38,024 nucleotides of DNA. Source: an uncultured Acetatifactor sp. (lineage in GTDB: Bacteria; Bacillota; Clostridia; Lachnospirales; Lachnospiraceae). Position numbers and translations under genes: made by a program. Positions 31,378-38,024 of the stretch are shown piece by piece; the first letter of the stretch is position 1, and each line of letters opens with the position of its first letter. Where the stretch lies: assembly GCA_949840885.1 (NCBI GenBank), contig CATKYJ010000044.1, forward strand, positions 1-38,024, read 5' to 3'. Under the pieces are notes generated by a model. The model was not told the DNA's origin. It saw only the letters and a program-made list of their open reading frames with translations, and did not search any database.

Positions 31378-31406
31378 TTGATTTTTCCTCATAGATAAAG
31401 TATCAT
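31378..31406 (+). promoter_or_regulatory. hflKC promoter
   Basis: TTGATT (31378-31383), 17 nt, TATCAT (31401-31406). A start near 31413 lies downstream of the ATG at 31405, which argues that hflK begins at the later ATG (31459) with its strong AAGGAGG site. Confidence 0.7.
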
Positions 31407-31458
31407 GAACTCAACTACAGACAAAAGCAATGGCAAGAATTCACAAGGAGGAACCCAT

Positions 31459-32547
31459 ATGAACAGTGATTCTTTTCGCAACAGACGAAACGGCTTCGAG
31501 ACCATGGACGGCGGGCAGAGCGGCGGCTCTCAGAAGAAAAATCCCACCGGAAAAATAATGGCCATAGCAGCCGTAGTTTTGGTTCTGGCAATTTTAGCCC
31601 TGAACTCCACTTATGAGATTAAGGAGCAGGAACAGGCGGTGCTGATCACCTTAGGAAAGGCCCAGGCCGTATCCGAGCCGGGACTTCACTTCAAGATACC
31701 TTTCATCCAGCAGGTGAGAAAAGTGAACACCACCATCCAGGGCTTCGCCATCGGATACAACACGGAAAGCCAGGAAGTGGACGAGGATGAGTCCCTGATG
31801 ATCACATCGGATTTCAACTTCATCGATGTGGACTTCTATGTGGAGTACCGCTACAGCGATCCGGTAAAGGCTCTGTACGCCTCCAAAGCTCCCCTGGATA
31901 TCCTGCGCAACATCAGCCAGAGCTGCATCCGTACCGTCATCGGCAGCTATCCCGTGGACGATGTACTGACCACAGGGAAGAACGAGATTCAGGCCTCCAT
32001 CAAGGAGATGATCCTGGGGCGGCTGGAGGAACAGGACATCGGCATCCAGCTGGTAAATATTACCATACAGGACTCCGAGCCACCCACCATAGAGGTTATG
32101 GAGGCATTCAAGGCAGTGGAGACGGCAAAGCAGGGAAAGGAAACCGCCCTGAACAATGCAAACAAGTACCGCAATGAACAGCTCCCCTCCGCACAGGCCA
32201 AGGCGGACGGCATCATCAAGGACGCGGAAGCCCGCAAGACCGAGCGAATCAACGAAGCTACCGCCCAGGTGGCCCGCTTCAACTCCATGTACCAGGAGTA
32301 CATCAAGAACCCGGCAGTCACCAGACAGCGTATGTTCTACGAGGCCATGGAAGATGTGCTTCCGGACCTGAAAGTCATCATCGAAAGCCCCAACGGGAAT
32401 ATGCAGACCATCTATCCCATTGAGTCTTTCATAGGGACACAGGAGGCGGATGAAGAGGATGCCGTACAGCAGACTTCCGGTTATAGCGTCGGCCAGGGCG
32501 GCTCTTCCGCTCCGGCGGATGATGAGCAGGAACTCCCGGCAGATTAA
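31459..32547 (+). CDS. hflK: HflK, SPFH-domain modulator of FtsH
   Basis: About 362 residues. A polar Gly/Asn-rich N-terminus is followed by one membrane helix (IMAIAAVVLVLAILALN, about residues 35-52), then an SPFH/prohibitin domain (YEIKEQEQAVLITLGKAQAV, EPGLHFKIPFIQQV) and a coiled-coil region (EAFKAVETAKQGKETALNNA, AKADGIIKDAEARKTERI). With HflC it forms a large cage in the membrane around FtsH, limiting access of membrane substrates. The Cys/Glu-rich tail ends in PADDEQELPAD. The ATG at 31459 has AAGGAGG 7 nt upstream. hflC follows after 100 nt. Confidence 0.93.
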   Translation: MNSDSFRNRRNGFETMDGGQSGGSQKKNPTGKIMAIAAVVLVLAILALNSTYEIKEQEQAVLITLGKAQAVSEPGLHFKIPFIQQVRKVNTTIQGFAIGYNTESQEVDEDESLMITSDFNFIDVDFYVEYRYSDPVKALYASKAPLDILRNISQSCIRTVIGSYPVDDVLTTGKNEIQASIKEMILGRLEEQDIGIQLVNITIQDSEPPTIEVMEAFKAVETAKQGKETALNNANKYRNEQLPSAQAKADGIIKDAEARKTERINEATAQVARFNSMYQEYIKNPAVTRQRMFYEAMEDVLPDLKVIIESPNGNMQTIYPIESFIGTQEADEEDAVQQTSGYSVGQGGSSAPADDEQELPAD

Positions 32548-32609
32548 CCCCGGGCATGACCAGTGCCGCGCCGGCACAGTTCCTCCCGCAGCCGATACAC
32601 CAAGAATGC

Positions 32610-32624
32610 AGACTGATTCAGTCT
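32610..32624. promoter_or_regulatory. Perfect 15-bp dyad between hflK and hflC
   Basis: AGACTGA-T-TCAGTCT is a perfect inverted repeat with one central base, 23 nt before the hflC start and just upstream of its AGGAGA ribosome site. It may be an operator or an mRNA hairpin that tunes hflC translation; neither is shown. Confidence 0.35.
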
Positions 32625-32647
32625 AGTCAAGAAATAGGAGAATCTAT

Positions 32648-33517
32648 ATGAAAATAGCAAAAAGAGCCCTTTTGATCGCCGTATTGTTCGTGCTTTTAGT
32701 AGCCGGTGCAGGCAGCATCGTGATCACCGGAGAAAATGCGTACAGCCTGGTCCGCCAGTTCGGCAAAATCGACCATGTAGTGGCGGAGGCTGGCATCAGC
32801 TTCAAGATACCCTTTATCCAGAGCGTGGACACCCTGCCCCGCCAGACCCTGCTCTACGATCTGCCCTCTTCGGATGTCATCACCAGCGACAAGAAGACCA
32901 TGATCTGCGACAGCTACATTCTCTGGCGCATTTCGGATCCCCTGAAGTTCGCCCAGACCCTGAATTCCTCCATCACCAACGCGGAGGGCAGGCTGGATGC
33001 CATCGTGTATAACTCCACGAAGAATGTCATCAGCAGCACCACCCAGGATGACGTGATCTCCGGGCGGGACGGCCAGCTTTCCGCCGCCATCCTGAATAAT
33101 ATCGGCAGCTCCCTGGACCAGTACGGCATTGAGCTGCTGTCCTTTGAGACCAAGAAGCTGGATCTCCCCGGCGACAACAAGGCTGCTGTCTATGAGCGCA
33201 TGATCTCCGAGCGCGACAACATCGCGGCCACTTACACCGCGGAGGGAAGCTCCGAGGCCCAGATCATCCGCAATACCACGGACAAGGAGGTCACCGTACT
33301 GTTGTCCGAGGCGGAGAAGAACGCGGAGATCATGATCGCCGAGGGCGAGGCCGAGTACATGCGGATCCTCTCCGAAGCCTACAACGACGAATCCAAGCAG
33401 GATTTCTACTCTTTCGTCAGAAGCTTAGACGCGGTGAAAGCCTCTATGACAGGGAAAAACAAGACTATTATCCTGTCTCCGGACTCGCCTATCGCGCAGA
33501 TCTTTTACGGGAAATGA
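32648..33517 (+). CDS. hflC: HflC, SPFH-domain modulator of FtsH
   Basis: 289 residues. An N-terminal membrane helix (LLIAVLFVLLVAGAGSIVI) is followed by an SPFH domain (AYSLVRQFGKIDHVVAEAGI, FKIPFIQSVDTL) and a helical region (AIVYNSTKNVISSTTQDD, AERNAEIMIAEGEAEYMRIL-like segment), ending in AQIFYGK. It is the usual partner of HflK in the FtsH-regulating complex. The ATG at 32648 follows AGGAGA. A strong terminator closes the unit at 33552. Both genes run opposite to most of the window. Confidence 0.93.
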   Translation: MKIAKRALLIAVLFVLLVAGAGSIVITGENAYSLVRQFGKIDHVVAEAGISFKIPFIQSVDTLPRQTLLYDLPSSDVITSDKKTMICDSYILWRISDPLKFAQTLNSSITNAEGRLDAIVYNSTKNVISSTTQDDVISGRDGQLSAAILNNIGSSLDQYGIELLSFETKKLDLPGDNKAAVYERMISERDNIAATYTAEGSSEAQIIRNTTDKEVTVLLSEAEKNAEIMIAEGEAEYMRILSEAYNDESKQDFYSFVRSLDAVKASMTGKNKTIILSPDSPIAQIFYGK

Positions 33518-33551
33518 TTTGGATCCTGCCACACATTTCCCTCTCCAAAAC

Positions 33552-33590
33552 AGAGCCGGGAATCTGCAGATCAGATTCCCGGCTCTTTGT
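33552..33590 (+). terminator. Intrinsic terminator after hflC
   Basis: A 15-bp perfect stem (AGAGCCGGGAATCTG, 33552-33566, with CAGATTCCCGGCTCT, 33572-33586) and 5-nt loop, followed by a T-rich stretch. On the minus strand the stem is followed by TGTTTT, so it may also stop the convergent amt transcript. Confidence 0.85.
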
Positions 33591-33648
33591 AACCTGACTT
33601 TTCAGTCCTGTTTTATCATAGTCAGGCCAATATGGCTATAGGGTTTTG

Positions 33649-35391
33649 CTATTCCACATCCTGCAGGGCAGCGAAGTCCTCCTCGCCGGTGCGGACTTTG
33701 ATGACCCTGTCCACATTGTAGACGAAGATCTTGCCGTCCCCGATATGTCCGGTGTAGAGGGCTTTCTTGGCAGCCTCCACCACGGTTTCCACGGGGATCT
33801 TGCTGACTACCACTTCCACCTTTACCTTGGGTAAGAGGGTGGCGTCCATCTCCACGCCCCGGTACATTTCGCCTGCGCCTTTCTGGATACCGCAGCCCAT
33901 GACCTGAGTCACGGTCATGCCGGTGACGCCCAGATCGTTCATGGCTTTCTTCAGCTTGTCATACCGGGACAGCTTGGCAATGATGGCCACCTTATACATA
34001 CCGCCGGCGGATATGGCGGGAGCCGCCGCCACCTGTACCGCGGCTGCCCTCTTGGCCGGGGAGGCCGCTTCGTAATCCTTCGTTCCAAGGTCTGTGTTCT
34101 CGTTCACGTCCATGCCGTAATTTGACACATCCATGATGGAGAAGCCGGAGTATGCGGAGGCAAGGCCGTGCTCCGGGGCATCCAGCCCTATGATCTCTTC
34201 TTCCTCCGTGACCCGCAGCCCCACGGTGGCTTTGATGATCACGAAAGCGATGGTGATGGTCACCGCGGCCCAGGCCCCAACGCTTAAGACCCCAATGAGC
34301 TGCAGTCCCAGCTGCCGGAATCCGCCGCCGTAGAACAGGCCGTTTATCTCGCTGCCGGGAGCGCTCGTGGTGGCGAACAGACCGGTGGCGATGGTGCCCC
34401 AGATGCCGTTTAAGCAGTGCACTGCCACTGCGCCCACGGGGTCATCTATGTGAAGCTTGTAGTCAAGAAGCCACACGCCGAACACTACCAGCACGCCTGA
34501 CACAGCGCCGATAACCGTAGCGCCAAAGGCGTCCGTCACATCGCAGGGGGCGGTGATGGCTACCAGACCTGCCAAAGATGCGTTCAGGCACATGGACACA
34601 TCGGGCTTGCCGTATTTTAACCAGGTAAAGATCATGCATATCACCGTTGCCACTGCAGGCGCTACGGTTGTGGTCAGGAAGATGGAGCCAAGCTGTTCCA
34701 CGCTGGTGGCCGCCGCGCCGTTGAAGCCGTACCACCCAAGCCACAGGATGAACACACCCAGGGCTCCCAGAGGGATACTGTGCCCGGGGAAAGCGTTTAC
34801 CTTGGTTCCTTTGCCGTCCTTGTCTTTCACGAATTTGCCGATGCGGGGCCCTAAAAGCTTCGCTCCGATGAGGGCGCAGATGCCGCCTACCATATGGATG
34901 GCGCAGGAGCCGGCGAAGTCGTGGAAGCCCATCCGGGAAAGCCAGCCGCCGCCCCAGATCCAGTGAGCCTCTATGGGGTAGATCAGGGCCGATATCACTG
35001 CGGAATAGATGCAGTAGGAAAGGAACTTGGTACGCTCTGCCATGGCGCCGGACACGATGGTGGCCGTGGTGGCGCAGAACACCAGGTTAAACACGAAGTT
35101 GGACCAGTCAAAGCTTTCGTAGGCCGTGAAGATGTCGAAGCCGGGCTTTCCGATGAGCCCTGCCAAATCCTCCCCCAGCAGCAGGCTGAAGCCGATCAGG
35201 ATGAACACCACGGTGCCGATGCAGAAATCCATCAGGTTCTTCATGATGATGTTGCCTGCATTCTTGGCTCTGGTGAAGCCCGTCTCCACCATGGCGAAGC
35301 CCGCCTGCATCCAGAACACCAGCGCCGCGCCTATGAGGAACCAGACGCCGAACAACATGCTGTTCATTGATTCAAAAATCTCTTCTGTCAT
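33649..35391 (-). CDS. Ammonium transporter fused to a PII signalling domain
   Basis: 580 residues. Residues 1-410 form an Amt channel with 11 expected membrane helices; the paired pore histidines lie in CAIHMVGGICAL and VAVHCLNGIWG, and FAMVETGFTRAKNAGN is the Amt N-terminal signature. A linker (410-463) joins a complete PII domain (465-580). That domain aligns without gaps to E. coli GlnB: TGMTVTQVMGCGIQKG, T-loop GEMYRGVEMDATLLPK, and IGDGKIFVYNVDRVIKVRTG. Gln39 is kept, but Tyr51, the site of uridylylation, is Met (residue 515). The ATG at 35391 has AGGAGGAG. PII probably gates transport by binding ATP/ADP/2-oxoglutarate. Confidence 0.95.
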   Translation of the reverse strand: MTEEIFESMNSMLFGVWFLIGAALVFWMQAGFAMVETGFTRAKNAGNIIMKNLMDFCIGTVVFILIGFSLLLGEDLAGLIGKPGFDIFTAYESFDWSNFVFNLVFCATTATIVSGAMAERTKFLSYCIYSAVISALIYPIEAHWIWGGGWLSRMGFHDFAGSCAIHMVGGICALIGAKLLGPRIGKFVKDKDGKGTKVNAFPGHSIPLGALGVFILWLGWYGFNGAAATSVEQLGSIFLTTTVAPAVATVICMIFTWLKYGKPDVSMCLNASLAGLVAITAPCDVTDAFGATVIGAVSGVLVVFGVWLLDYKLHIDDPVGAVAVHCLNGIWGTIATGLFATTSAPGSEINGLFYGGGFRQLGLQLIGVLSVGAWAAVTITIAFVIIKATVGLRVTEEEEIIGLDAPEHGLASAYSGFSIMDVSNYGMDVNENTDLGTKDYEAASPAKRAAAVQVAAAPAISAGGMYKVAIIAKLSRYDKLKKAMNDLGVTGMTVTQVMGCGIQKGAGEMYRGVEMDATLLPKVKVEVVVSKIPVETVVEAAKKALYTGHIGDGKIFVYNVDRVIKVRTGEEDFAALQDVE

Positions 35392-35448
35392 AATCTCTCC
35401 TCCTCTTTTCTATAAGCCCTGTGCAGTTCCCCTGCATGAGCTGCGGAT

Positions 35449-35494
35449 AAAAAAACGATACGCCTGGAATCATTCGAAGCCCCTTCGCATCGTT
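35449..35494 (-). terminator. Second terminator-like hairpin of the amt leader
   Basis: On minus, AACGATGCG (35494-35486) pairs with CGTATCGTT (35462-35454), nine bp with one G-U, enclosing 23 nt. Seven T follow (35455-35449). The loop itself can form a small competing hairpin (CGAA/TTCG), which would weaken the outer stem. Confidence 0.55.
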
Positions 35495-35500
35495 GTATGT

Positions 35501-35534
35501 AAAAAAGGCGCTACGGTCATCCCATAGCGCCTTT
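35501..35534 (-). terminator. First terminator hairpin of the amt leader
   Basis: On minus, AAAGGCGCTATGG pairs with CCGTAGCGCCTTT (13 bp, one G-U) around loop GATGA, followed by a T-tract. It could end the GNAT transcript, attenuate amt, or release a small RNA of about 42 nt from the promoter at 35549-35577. Confidence 0.8.
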
Positions 35535-35548
35535 GCTTTACGAGTGTG

Positions 35549-35577
35549 AGTATAGCACCCTGTTTTTCATCTGTCAA
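35549..35577 (-). promoter_or_regulatory. Proximal amt promoter
   Basis: On minus, TTGACA (35577-35572), 17 nt, TATACT (35554-35549), a near-perfect sigma-A promoter. Start near 35542, immediately ahead of the first terminator hairpin. Confidence 0.8.
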
Positions 35578-35669
35578 CAGATTTTTCCAGGGGCAAAATA
35601 TGCGGGTTATCCACAAAATGCACAAAAAAACGGATAAATGCCCTGTAAAACACCCCGATTCTTGTATTA

Positions 35670-35699
35670 TTTGTACAAAATTCTGGCAGGTGCTGTCAA
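35670..35699 (-). promoter_or_regulatory. Possible distal amt promoter
   Basis: On minus, TTGACA (35699-35694) and TACAAA (35675-35670) with an 18-nt spacer, just after the GNAT stop. Weaker than the proximal promoter; would give a leader of about 270 nt that still includes both hairpins. Confidence 0.45.
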
Positions 35700-35750
35700 A
35701 TACCAGAGAAACCCCTGCCACTTTCCCGCTGTCCGCCCACTGGCGCAGCC

Positions 35751-36500
35751 TCAAATTTGGTAAGGTTTATGGATGGTAAACTGATGATAAATTTTCGTTC
35801 CAATGGTCACGTCCCGCACTTTCCGAAACCCCAGCTTTCCGCAAAGGTTTATGGAGGGGACATTCCCCGGCTCCACCAGGGCCTGTATCTGCTCAAACTC
35901 CAGAGCGCTCCAGCTATAAGCCAGGACAGCCCTGCAGACTTCCTGCGCATATCCCTGCCGCTGCCAGGGCACGCCGATGATAAAGCCCATCTCCGGATCC
36001 TCGAAGCCCTCCCTGTAGGAGACACCGGCCCTGCCGATGACGGCACCGGTCTCTTGCTCTACCACTGTCCAGACCCCGAAGCCAAAGAACGTGTAGACCT
36101 TTTCTACGTATTCCTGCACATAGCGCTTCTCTTCCTCCACATCCGGATACAGTCCCTCCATATATGCCGTGATGGCCGGATGACTGTAGAGCCGGTAGAA
36201 GGCGTCCACGTCTGCCGGAACGGTCTCCCGGATCAGGCACCTGGCCGTCCGCGTAATGTTCCAGGGCAGGCCTTTCAGCCTGCGGTAGACGCGCTCTATA
36301 TATTCCGGCTCCAGATCCTGCGGATCCTCCACGGCGAATAGAAACCGGGAAAAGTCCTGATCCCGGTTCCCCGGATGGAGGAAGACCAGCACTGCCTCTC
36401 CTGCCGCCTGCAGCCTGCAGGCTGTCTGTTCGTCGTCTGTCAGATACAGGATGCCCCGAATGCCCTCTGTATCCACCTCAATTTCCTTATAGTAAGCCAC
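35751..36500 (-). CDS. GNAT family N-acetyltransferase
   Basis: 249 residues. The C-terminal ~165 residues form a RimJ/RimL-type acetyltransferase: CLIRETVPADVDAFYRLY, AVIGRAGVSYREG, EMGFIIGVPWQRQGYAQEV (the acetyl-CoA pyrophosphate loop Q-x-x-G-x-A), and LVEPGNVPSINLCGKLGF. The first ~85 residues are an extra domain with no recognised family. Substrate unknown: an N-terminal amine of a protein or a small molecule is possible. The start is GTG at 36500, with GGGAGG 6 nt upstream. It runs divergent from the cyclophilin gene. Confidence 0.88.
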   Translation of the reverse strand: MAYYKEIEVDTEGIRGILYLTDDEQTACRLQAAGEAVLVFLHPGNRDQDFSRFLFAVEDPQDLEPEYIERVYRRLKGLPWNITRTARCLIRETVPADVDAFYRLYSHPAITAYMEGLYPDVEEEKRYVQEYVEKVYTFFGFGVWTVVEQETGAVIGRAGVSYREGFEDPEMGFIIGVPWQRQGYAQEVCRAVLAYSWSALEFEQIQALVEPGNVPSINLCGKLGFRKVRDVTIGTKIYHQFTIHKPYQI

Positions 36501-36580
36501 CTTTTCCTCCCATATTGCCGTCTATGGCAGTATTGCCACAGAAAAACACGCGAAAACCTCATCTCGTCCGGAATTTCTTC

Positions 36581-36609
36581 TTTACGAAATCCCCCTTTTC
36601 GGGTACAAT
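36581..36609 (+). promoter_or_regulatory. Cyclophilin gene promoter
   Basis: TTTACG (36581-36586), 17 nt, TACAAT (36604-36609). The start near 36616 leaves a leader of about 120 nt in which no known riboswitch was recognised. Confidence 0.6.
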
Positions 36610-36735
36610 AGGTTAAGCCGATTCCAGGAACCGCTTCGCTAACCCTGTAATCAGCGTCATTTTATGGCCATCCGGCGGCTTTATGCCCCGAATAAGGACA
36701 TTATACACTATTTCAGCGAGAAAGGATAACTGATT

Positions 36736-37257
36736 ATGGCAAAAAATCCCATTGTAACCATCACTATGAAAGACGAAAGTGTCATCCGTCTGGAGTTGTA
36801 TCCCGAGACAGCGCCCGTTTCCGTAAACAACTTCATCAGTCTCGTAAATAAGAAATTCTATGACGGCCTGATCTTCCACCGGGTCATCAAGGGCTTCATG
36901 ATTCAGGGCGGCTGCCCGGACGGCACGGGCATGGGAGGCCCCGGCTATTCCATTAAGGGAGAGTTCGCCCAGAACGGCGTGAATAATGCCTTAAAGCACA
37001 CGGAGGGTGTGCTGTCCATGGCAAGATCCATGCATCCGGATTCGGCGGGGAGCCAGTTCTTCATCATGCATAAGAACGCGCCCCACTTAGACGGCGGCTA
37101 CGCTGCTTTCGGAAAGGTCATTGAGGGAATGGATGTGGTGAACCGTATCGCGGAAACAGCCACCGATTATTCCGACAGGCCCTTAGAGCCCCAGATCATG
37201 GAGAGCGTCACCGTGGATACCTTTGGAGCGGAGTATCCGGAGCCGGAGAAACTGTAA
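36736..37257 (+). CDS. Cyclophilin-type peptidyl-prolyl cis-trans isomerase
   Basis: 173 residues, cytoplasmic (no signal peptide), catalysing proline isomerisation during protein folding. Cyclophilin core motifs: FYDGLIFHRVIKGFMIQGG (with catalytic Arg in FHRV), GPGYSIKGEF, LSMARSMHPDSAGSQFFIM and HLDGGYAAFGKVIEGMDVV. Length and order are standard for small bacterial cyclophilins. The ATG at 36736 follows AAAGGAT by 10 nt. It is a single-gene unit on plus between the GNAT gene and the palindrome array; no terminator directly follows its stop, so the downstream array may serve that role. Confidence 0.95.
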   Translation: MAKNPIVTITMKDESVIRLELYPETAPVSVNNFISLVNKKFYDGLIFHRVIKGFMIQGGCPDGTGMGGPGYSIKGEFAQNGVNNALKHTEGVLSMARSMHPDSAGSQFFIMHKNAPHLDGGYAAFGKVIEGMDVVNRIAETATDYSDRPLEPQIMESVTVDTFGAEYPEPEKL

Positions 37258-37537
37258 GCTGAGCACGACCCATTATTTCCTGAATTCCTGCATGTCTGTT
37301 TCATTTTTACCACTGTCCCTTGCGGGGATATAGCAGCCGGAACCAGGGGAATAATGGGGTTTCGATCCGAAAACCTGGTCATTCATATTTTGTTTACAAA
37401 TCATTCAAGTATTCTTAAATAGATGATCATTCTTTAGACATCTCTTTCCCCTATACTAAAATCATCGACAGAGCAACAGGTCGACAGCAAAAAAGGCAGC
37501 CACAGTTACTGTTTACTAAATAACTTTTTCATAATAA
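37258..37537 (+). other. Non-coding stretch after the cyclophilin gene
   Basis: No credible gene. Visible: a nested hairpin at 37342-37379 (outer ACCAGG/CCTGGT, inner TTTCG-ATC-CGAAA), a possible promoter TTTACA-N17-TAAATA (37393-37421), a lone TATACT at 37452, a repeated TCGACAG (near 37465 and 37481), and a short hairpin AGTTA/TAACT followed by five T near 37504-37530. Taken with the hairpin and repeats beyond, a small RNA is possible. Confidence 0.4.
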
Positions 37538-37563
37538 TGCCAAGGAGCGCAAGCTTCTTGGCA
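37538..37563 (+). other. GNRA-capped hairpin before the palindrome array
   Basis: TGCCAAGGAGC (37538-37548) pairs with GCTTCTTGGCA (37553-37563): 11 bp with one G-U pair and a GCAA tetraloop, an exceptionally stable RNA fold. It directly precedes the 19-bp repeats, so the two may form one RNA. Confidence 0.7.
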
Positions 37564-37639
37564 TCCTCCCTTTTTAGGGAGATCCTCCCTTTTTAGGGAG
37601 ATCCTCCCTTTTTAGGGAGATCCTCCCTTTTTAGGGAGA
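37564..37639 (+). repeat. Four perfect 19-bp palindromic tandem repeats
   Basis: The unit TCCTCCCTTTTTAGGGAGA occurs four times without a mismatch (37564, 37583, 37602, 37621). Each forms a hairpin CTCCCT-TTTT-AGGGAG. Neighbouring units can also pair (AGGGAG-ATC-CTCCCT), so several folds compete. A T5-C-T5 stretch follows the last unit, so the array can act as a terminator for rightward transcripts. The CCTCCC strand is complementary to ribosome-binding purine tracts, the AGGGAG strand resembles one. Confidence 0.85.
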
Positions 37640-37701
37640 TTTTTCTTTTTATGGACTTTTTCAGGCTTTTACAGCCCGCCTCCTTTCAGAAGCGCCGCAG
37701 G

Positions 37702-38024
37702 TTACAGCTGGGGATACAGCTCCTGGAAAATAGCATCCATCAGGGGCTTCCCGTTTCTGCACTCCGCCACCGTAGAGATCACGGCATTCTTGTCCCGCAG
37801 AATGATGGAGAGCTGCAAATACTTCCCATCGGCCCGAAACGATCCGCAAGGCCCTCCCCAGAACAGATATCCATACCCATAGTCCTCCTCAAGGCCGGTG
37901 GGAACCTGAACTTTCAGACTCTCTGCCACCCAGTCCGCAGGAATCAGCAGCTTTCCGTCCCACATTCCTTTCTGCAGATACAAAAGCCCCAGCTTATGCA
38001 GCTCGGAAAGAGTCAGGAACAGGC
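37702..38024 (-). CDS. Serine hydrolase / class C beta-lactamase-like protein, C-terminal part
   Basis: The frame is open to the right edge, so only the last ~107 residues are seen. LSELHKLGLLYLQKGMWDGK, then LLIPADWVAESL and DYGYGYLFWGG, are the typical late part of the beta-lactamase/DD-peptidase (AmpC-like, EstB-like) fold. The catalytic S-x-x-K and Y-x-N motifs lie upstream of the window and cannot be judged. Such proteins act on cell-wall peptides, esters or beta-lactams. Transcription runs into the palindrome array at 37564-37639, which may serve as terminator from both sides. Confidence 0.75.
   Translation of the reverse strand, partial: LFLTLSELHKLGLLYLQKGMWDGKLLIPADWVAESLKVQVPTGLEEDYGYGYLFWGGPCGSFRADGKYLQLSIILRDKNAVISTVAECRNGKPLMDAIFQELYPQL

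Larger units (their letters stand above)
35392..35548 (-). promoter_or_regulatory. amt leader with two terminator-like hairpins
   Basis: About 150 nt between the proximal promoter and the amt ATG. Reading the transcript: a 13-bp hairpin and U6 (35534-35501), a 9-bp hairpin and U7 (35494-35449), then AAGAGGAGGAGAGATT and ATG. With the first stem starting only about 8 nt after the predicted start point, most transcripts should end before amt unless something prevents it. The arrangement suggests attenuation tied to nitrogen state, but no known riboswitch or ANTAR two-hexaloop motif was recognised. Confidence 0.55.

Noticed and set aside
35449..35534. ANTAR-protein target (paired hexaloop hairpins) in the amt leader
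   Set aside because: Neither hairpin has the six-base loop with A at position 1 and G at position 4 expected for that class.
35470..35754. 94-codon frame in the amt leader
   Set aside because: It spans both promoters and the first hairpin, starts inside the end of the GNAT gene, and shows no family features.
37564..37639. CRISPR array
   Set aside because: Units are directly adjacent with no spacers, only 19 bp long, and no cas genes are present.

Overview
The window looks like a chromosomal segment of an anaerobic, flagellated, probably spore-forming member of the Clostridia, most likely Lachnospiraceae. Grounds: moderately high GC with strong AGGAGG ribosome sites, a two-subunit [4Fe-4S] class I fumarase, BofA and DUF2508 (a sporulation-linked pair), a Firmicutes-type Tad/Flp pilus locus with DUF5702 and FHA/DUF6382 proteins, flagellin with FliS and a giant DUF6240 protein, and clostridial rrn leader architecture. 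No phage, IS element, integrase or CRISPR array is visible. Most genes lie on the minus strand; only the DUF2508 gene, hflK, hflC and the cyclophilin gene are on plus.

Layout. 1-830: the 5' end of a 16S rRNA gene (minus) with two tandem consensus promoters, preceded by a self-contained tRNA-Ser(GCU) unit with its own promoter and terminator. Helically phased GAAAAC-like repeats lie upstream of both stable-RNA promoters. 897-4503: a five-gene minus operon: rhomboid protease, flavodoxin-fold/SCP2 protein, HIT hydrolase, fumarase alpha and fumarase beta. 4538-14592: a complete Tad (Flp type IVb) pilus operon behind one consensus promoter, in the order A24 peptidase, CpaE/TadZ-like, CpaF ATPase, TadB, TadC, Flp1 pilin, structured RNA region, DUF5702 protein, TadE-like protein with Cys/His motifs, second A24 peptidase, TadE-like protein, FHA protein. 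14629-15326: bofA and the DUF2508 gene, divergent. 15276-20425: fliS, flagellin and a 1064-residue DUF6240/FliK-like protein. 20436-26097: glgB and an 1180-residue TPR/acidic-repeat/AAA-like protein in one unit. 26113-31304: rsmA (ksgA), a HAD phosphatase, a DHHW protein, an MBOAT acyltransferase and a DUF4358 lipoprotein. 31378-33590: hflK-hflC with promoter and terminator. 33649-35699: an ammonium transporter fused to a PII domain, with an unusual leader carrying two terminator-like hairpins. 35751-38024: a GNAT acetyltransferase, a cyclophilin, a 440-base non-coding stretch with four perfect 19-bp palindromic repeats, and the 3' part of a serine hydrolase gene.

How it fits together. The Tad genes should build one cell-surface pilus: CpaF powers it, TadB/TadC form the membrane platform, Flp1 is the major subunit, TadE-like proteins and DUF5702 are minor surface parts, two A24 peptidases mature the pilins, and the FHA protein may link assembly to Ser/Thr phosphorylation. 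The flagellin block supplies the second appendage. MBOAT, DHHW and the lipoprotein probably O-acylate a cell-wall polymer. The Amt-PII fusion couples ammonium import to nitrogen sensing.

The observations most worth a second look are the switch-like RNA structure after the pilin gene, the TadC homologue with an Ig-like ectodomain, the doubly hairpinned amt leader, the Amt-fused PII with Tyr51 replaced by Met, the 19-bp palindrome array near 37.6 kb, and the TPR/acidic/AAA-like protein. All calls come from reading the sequence; no database search was run.
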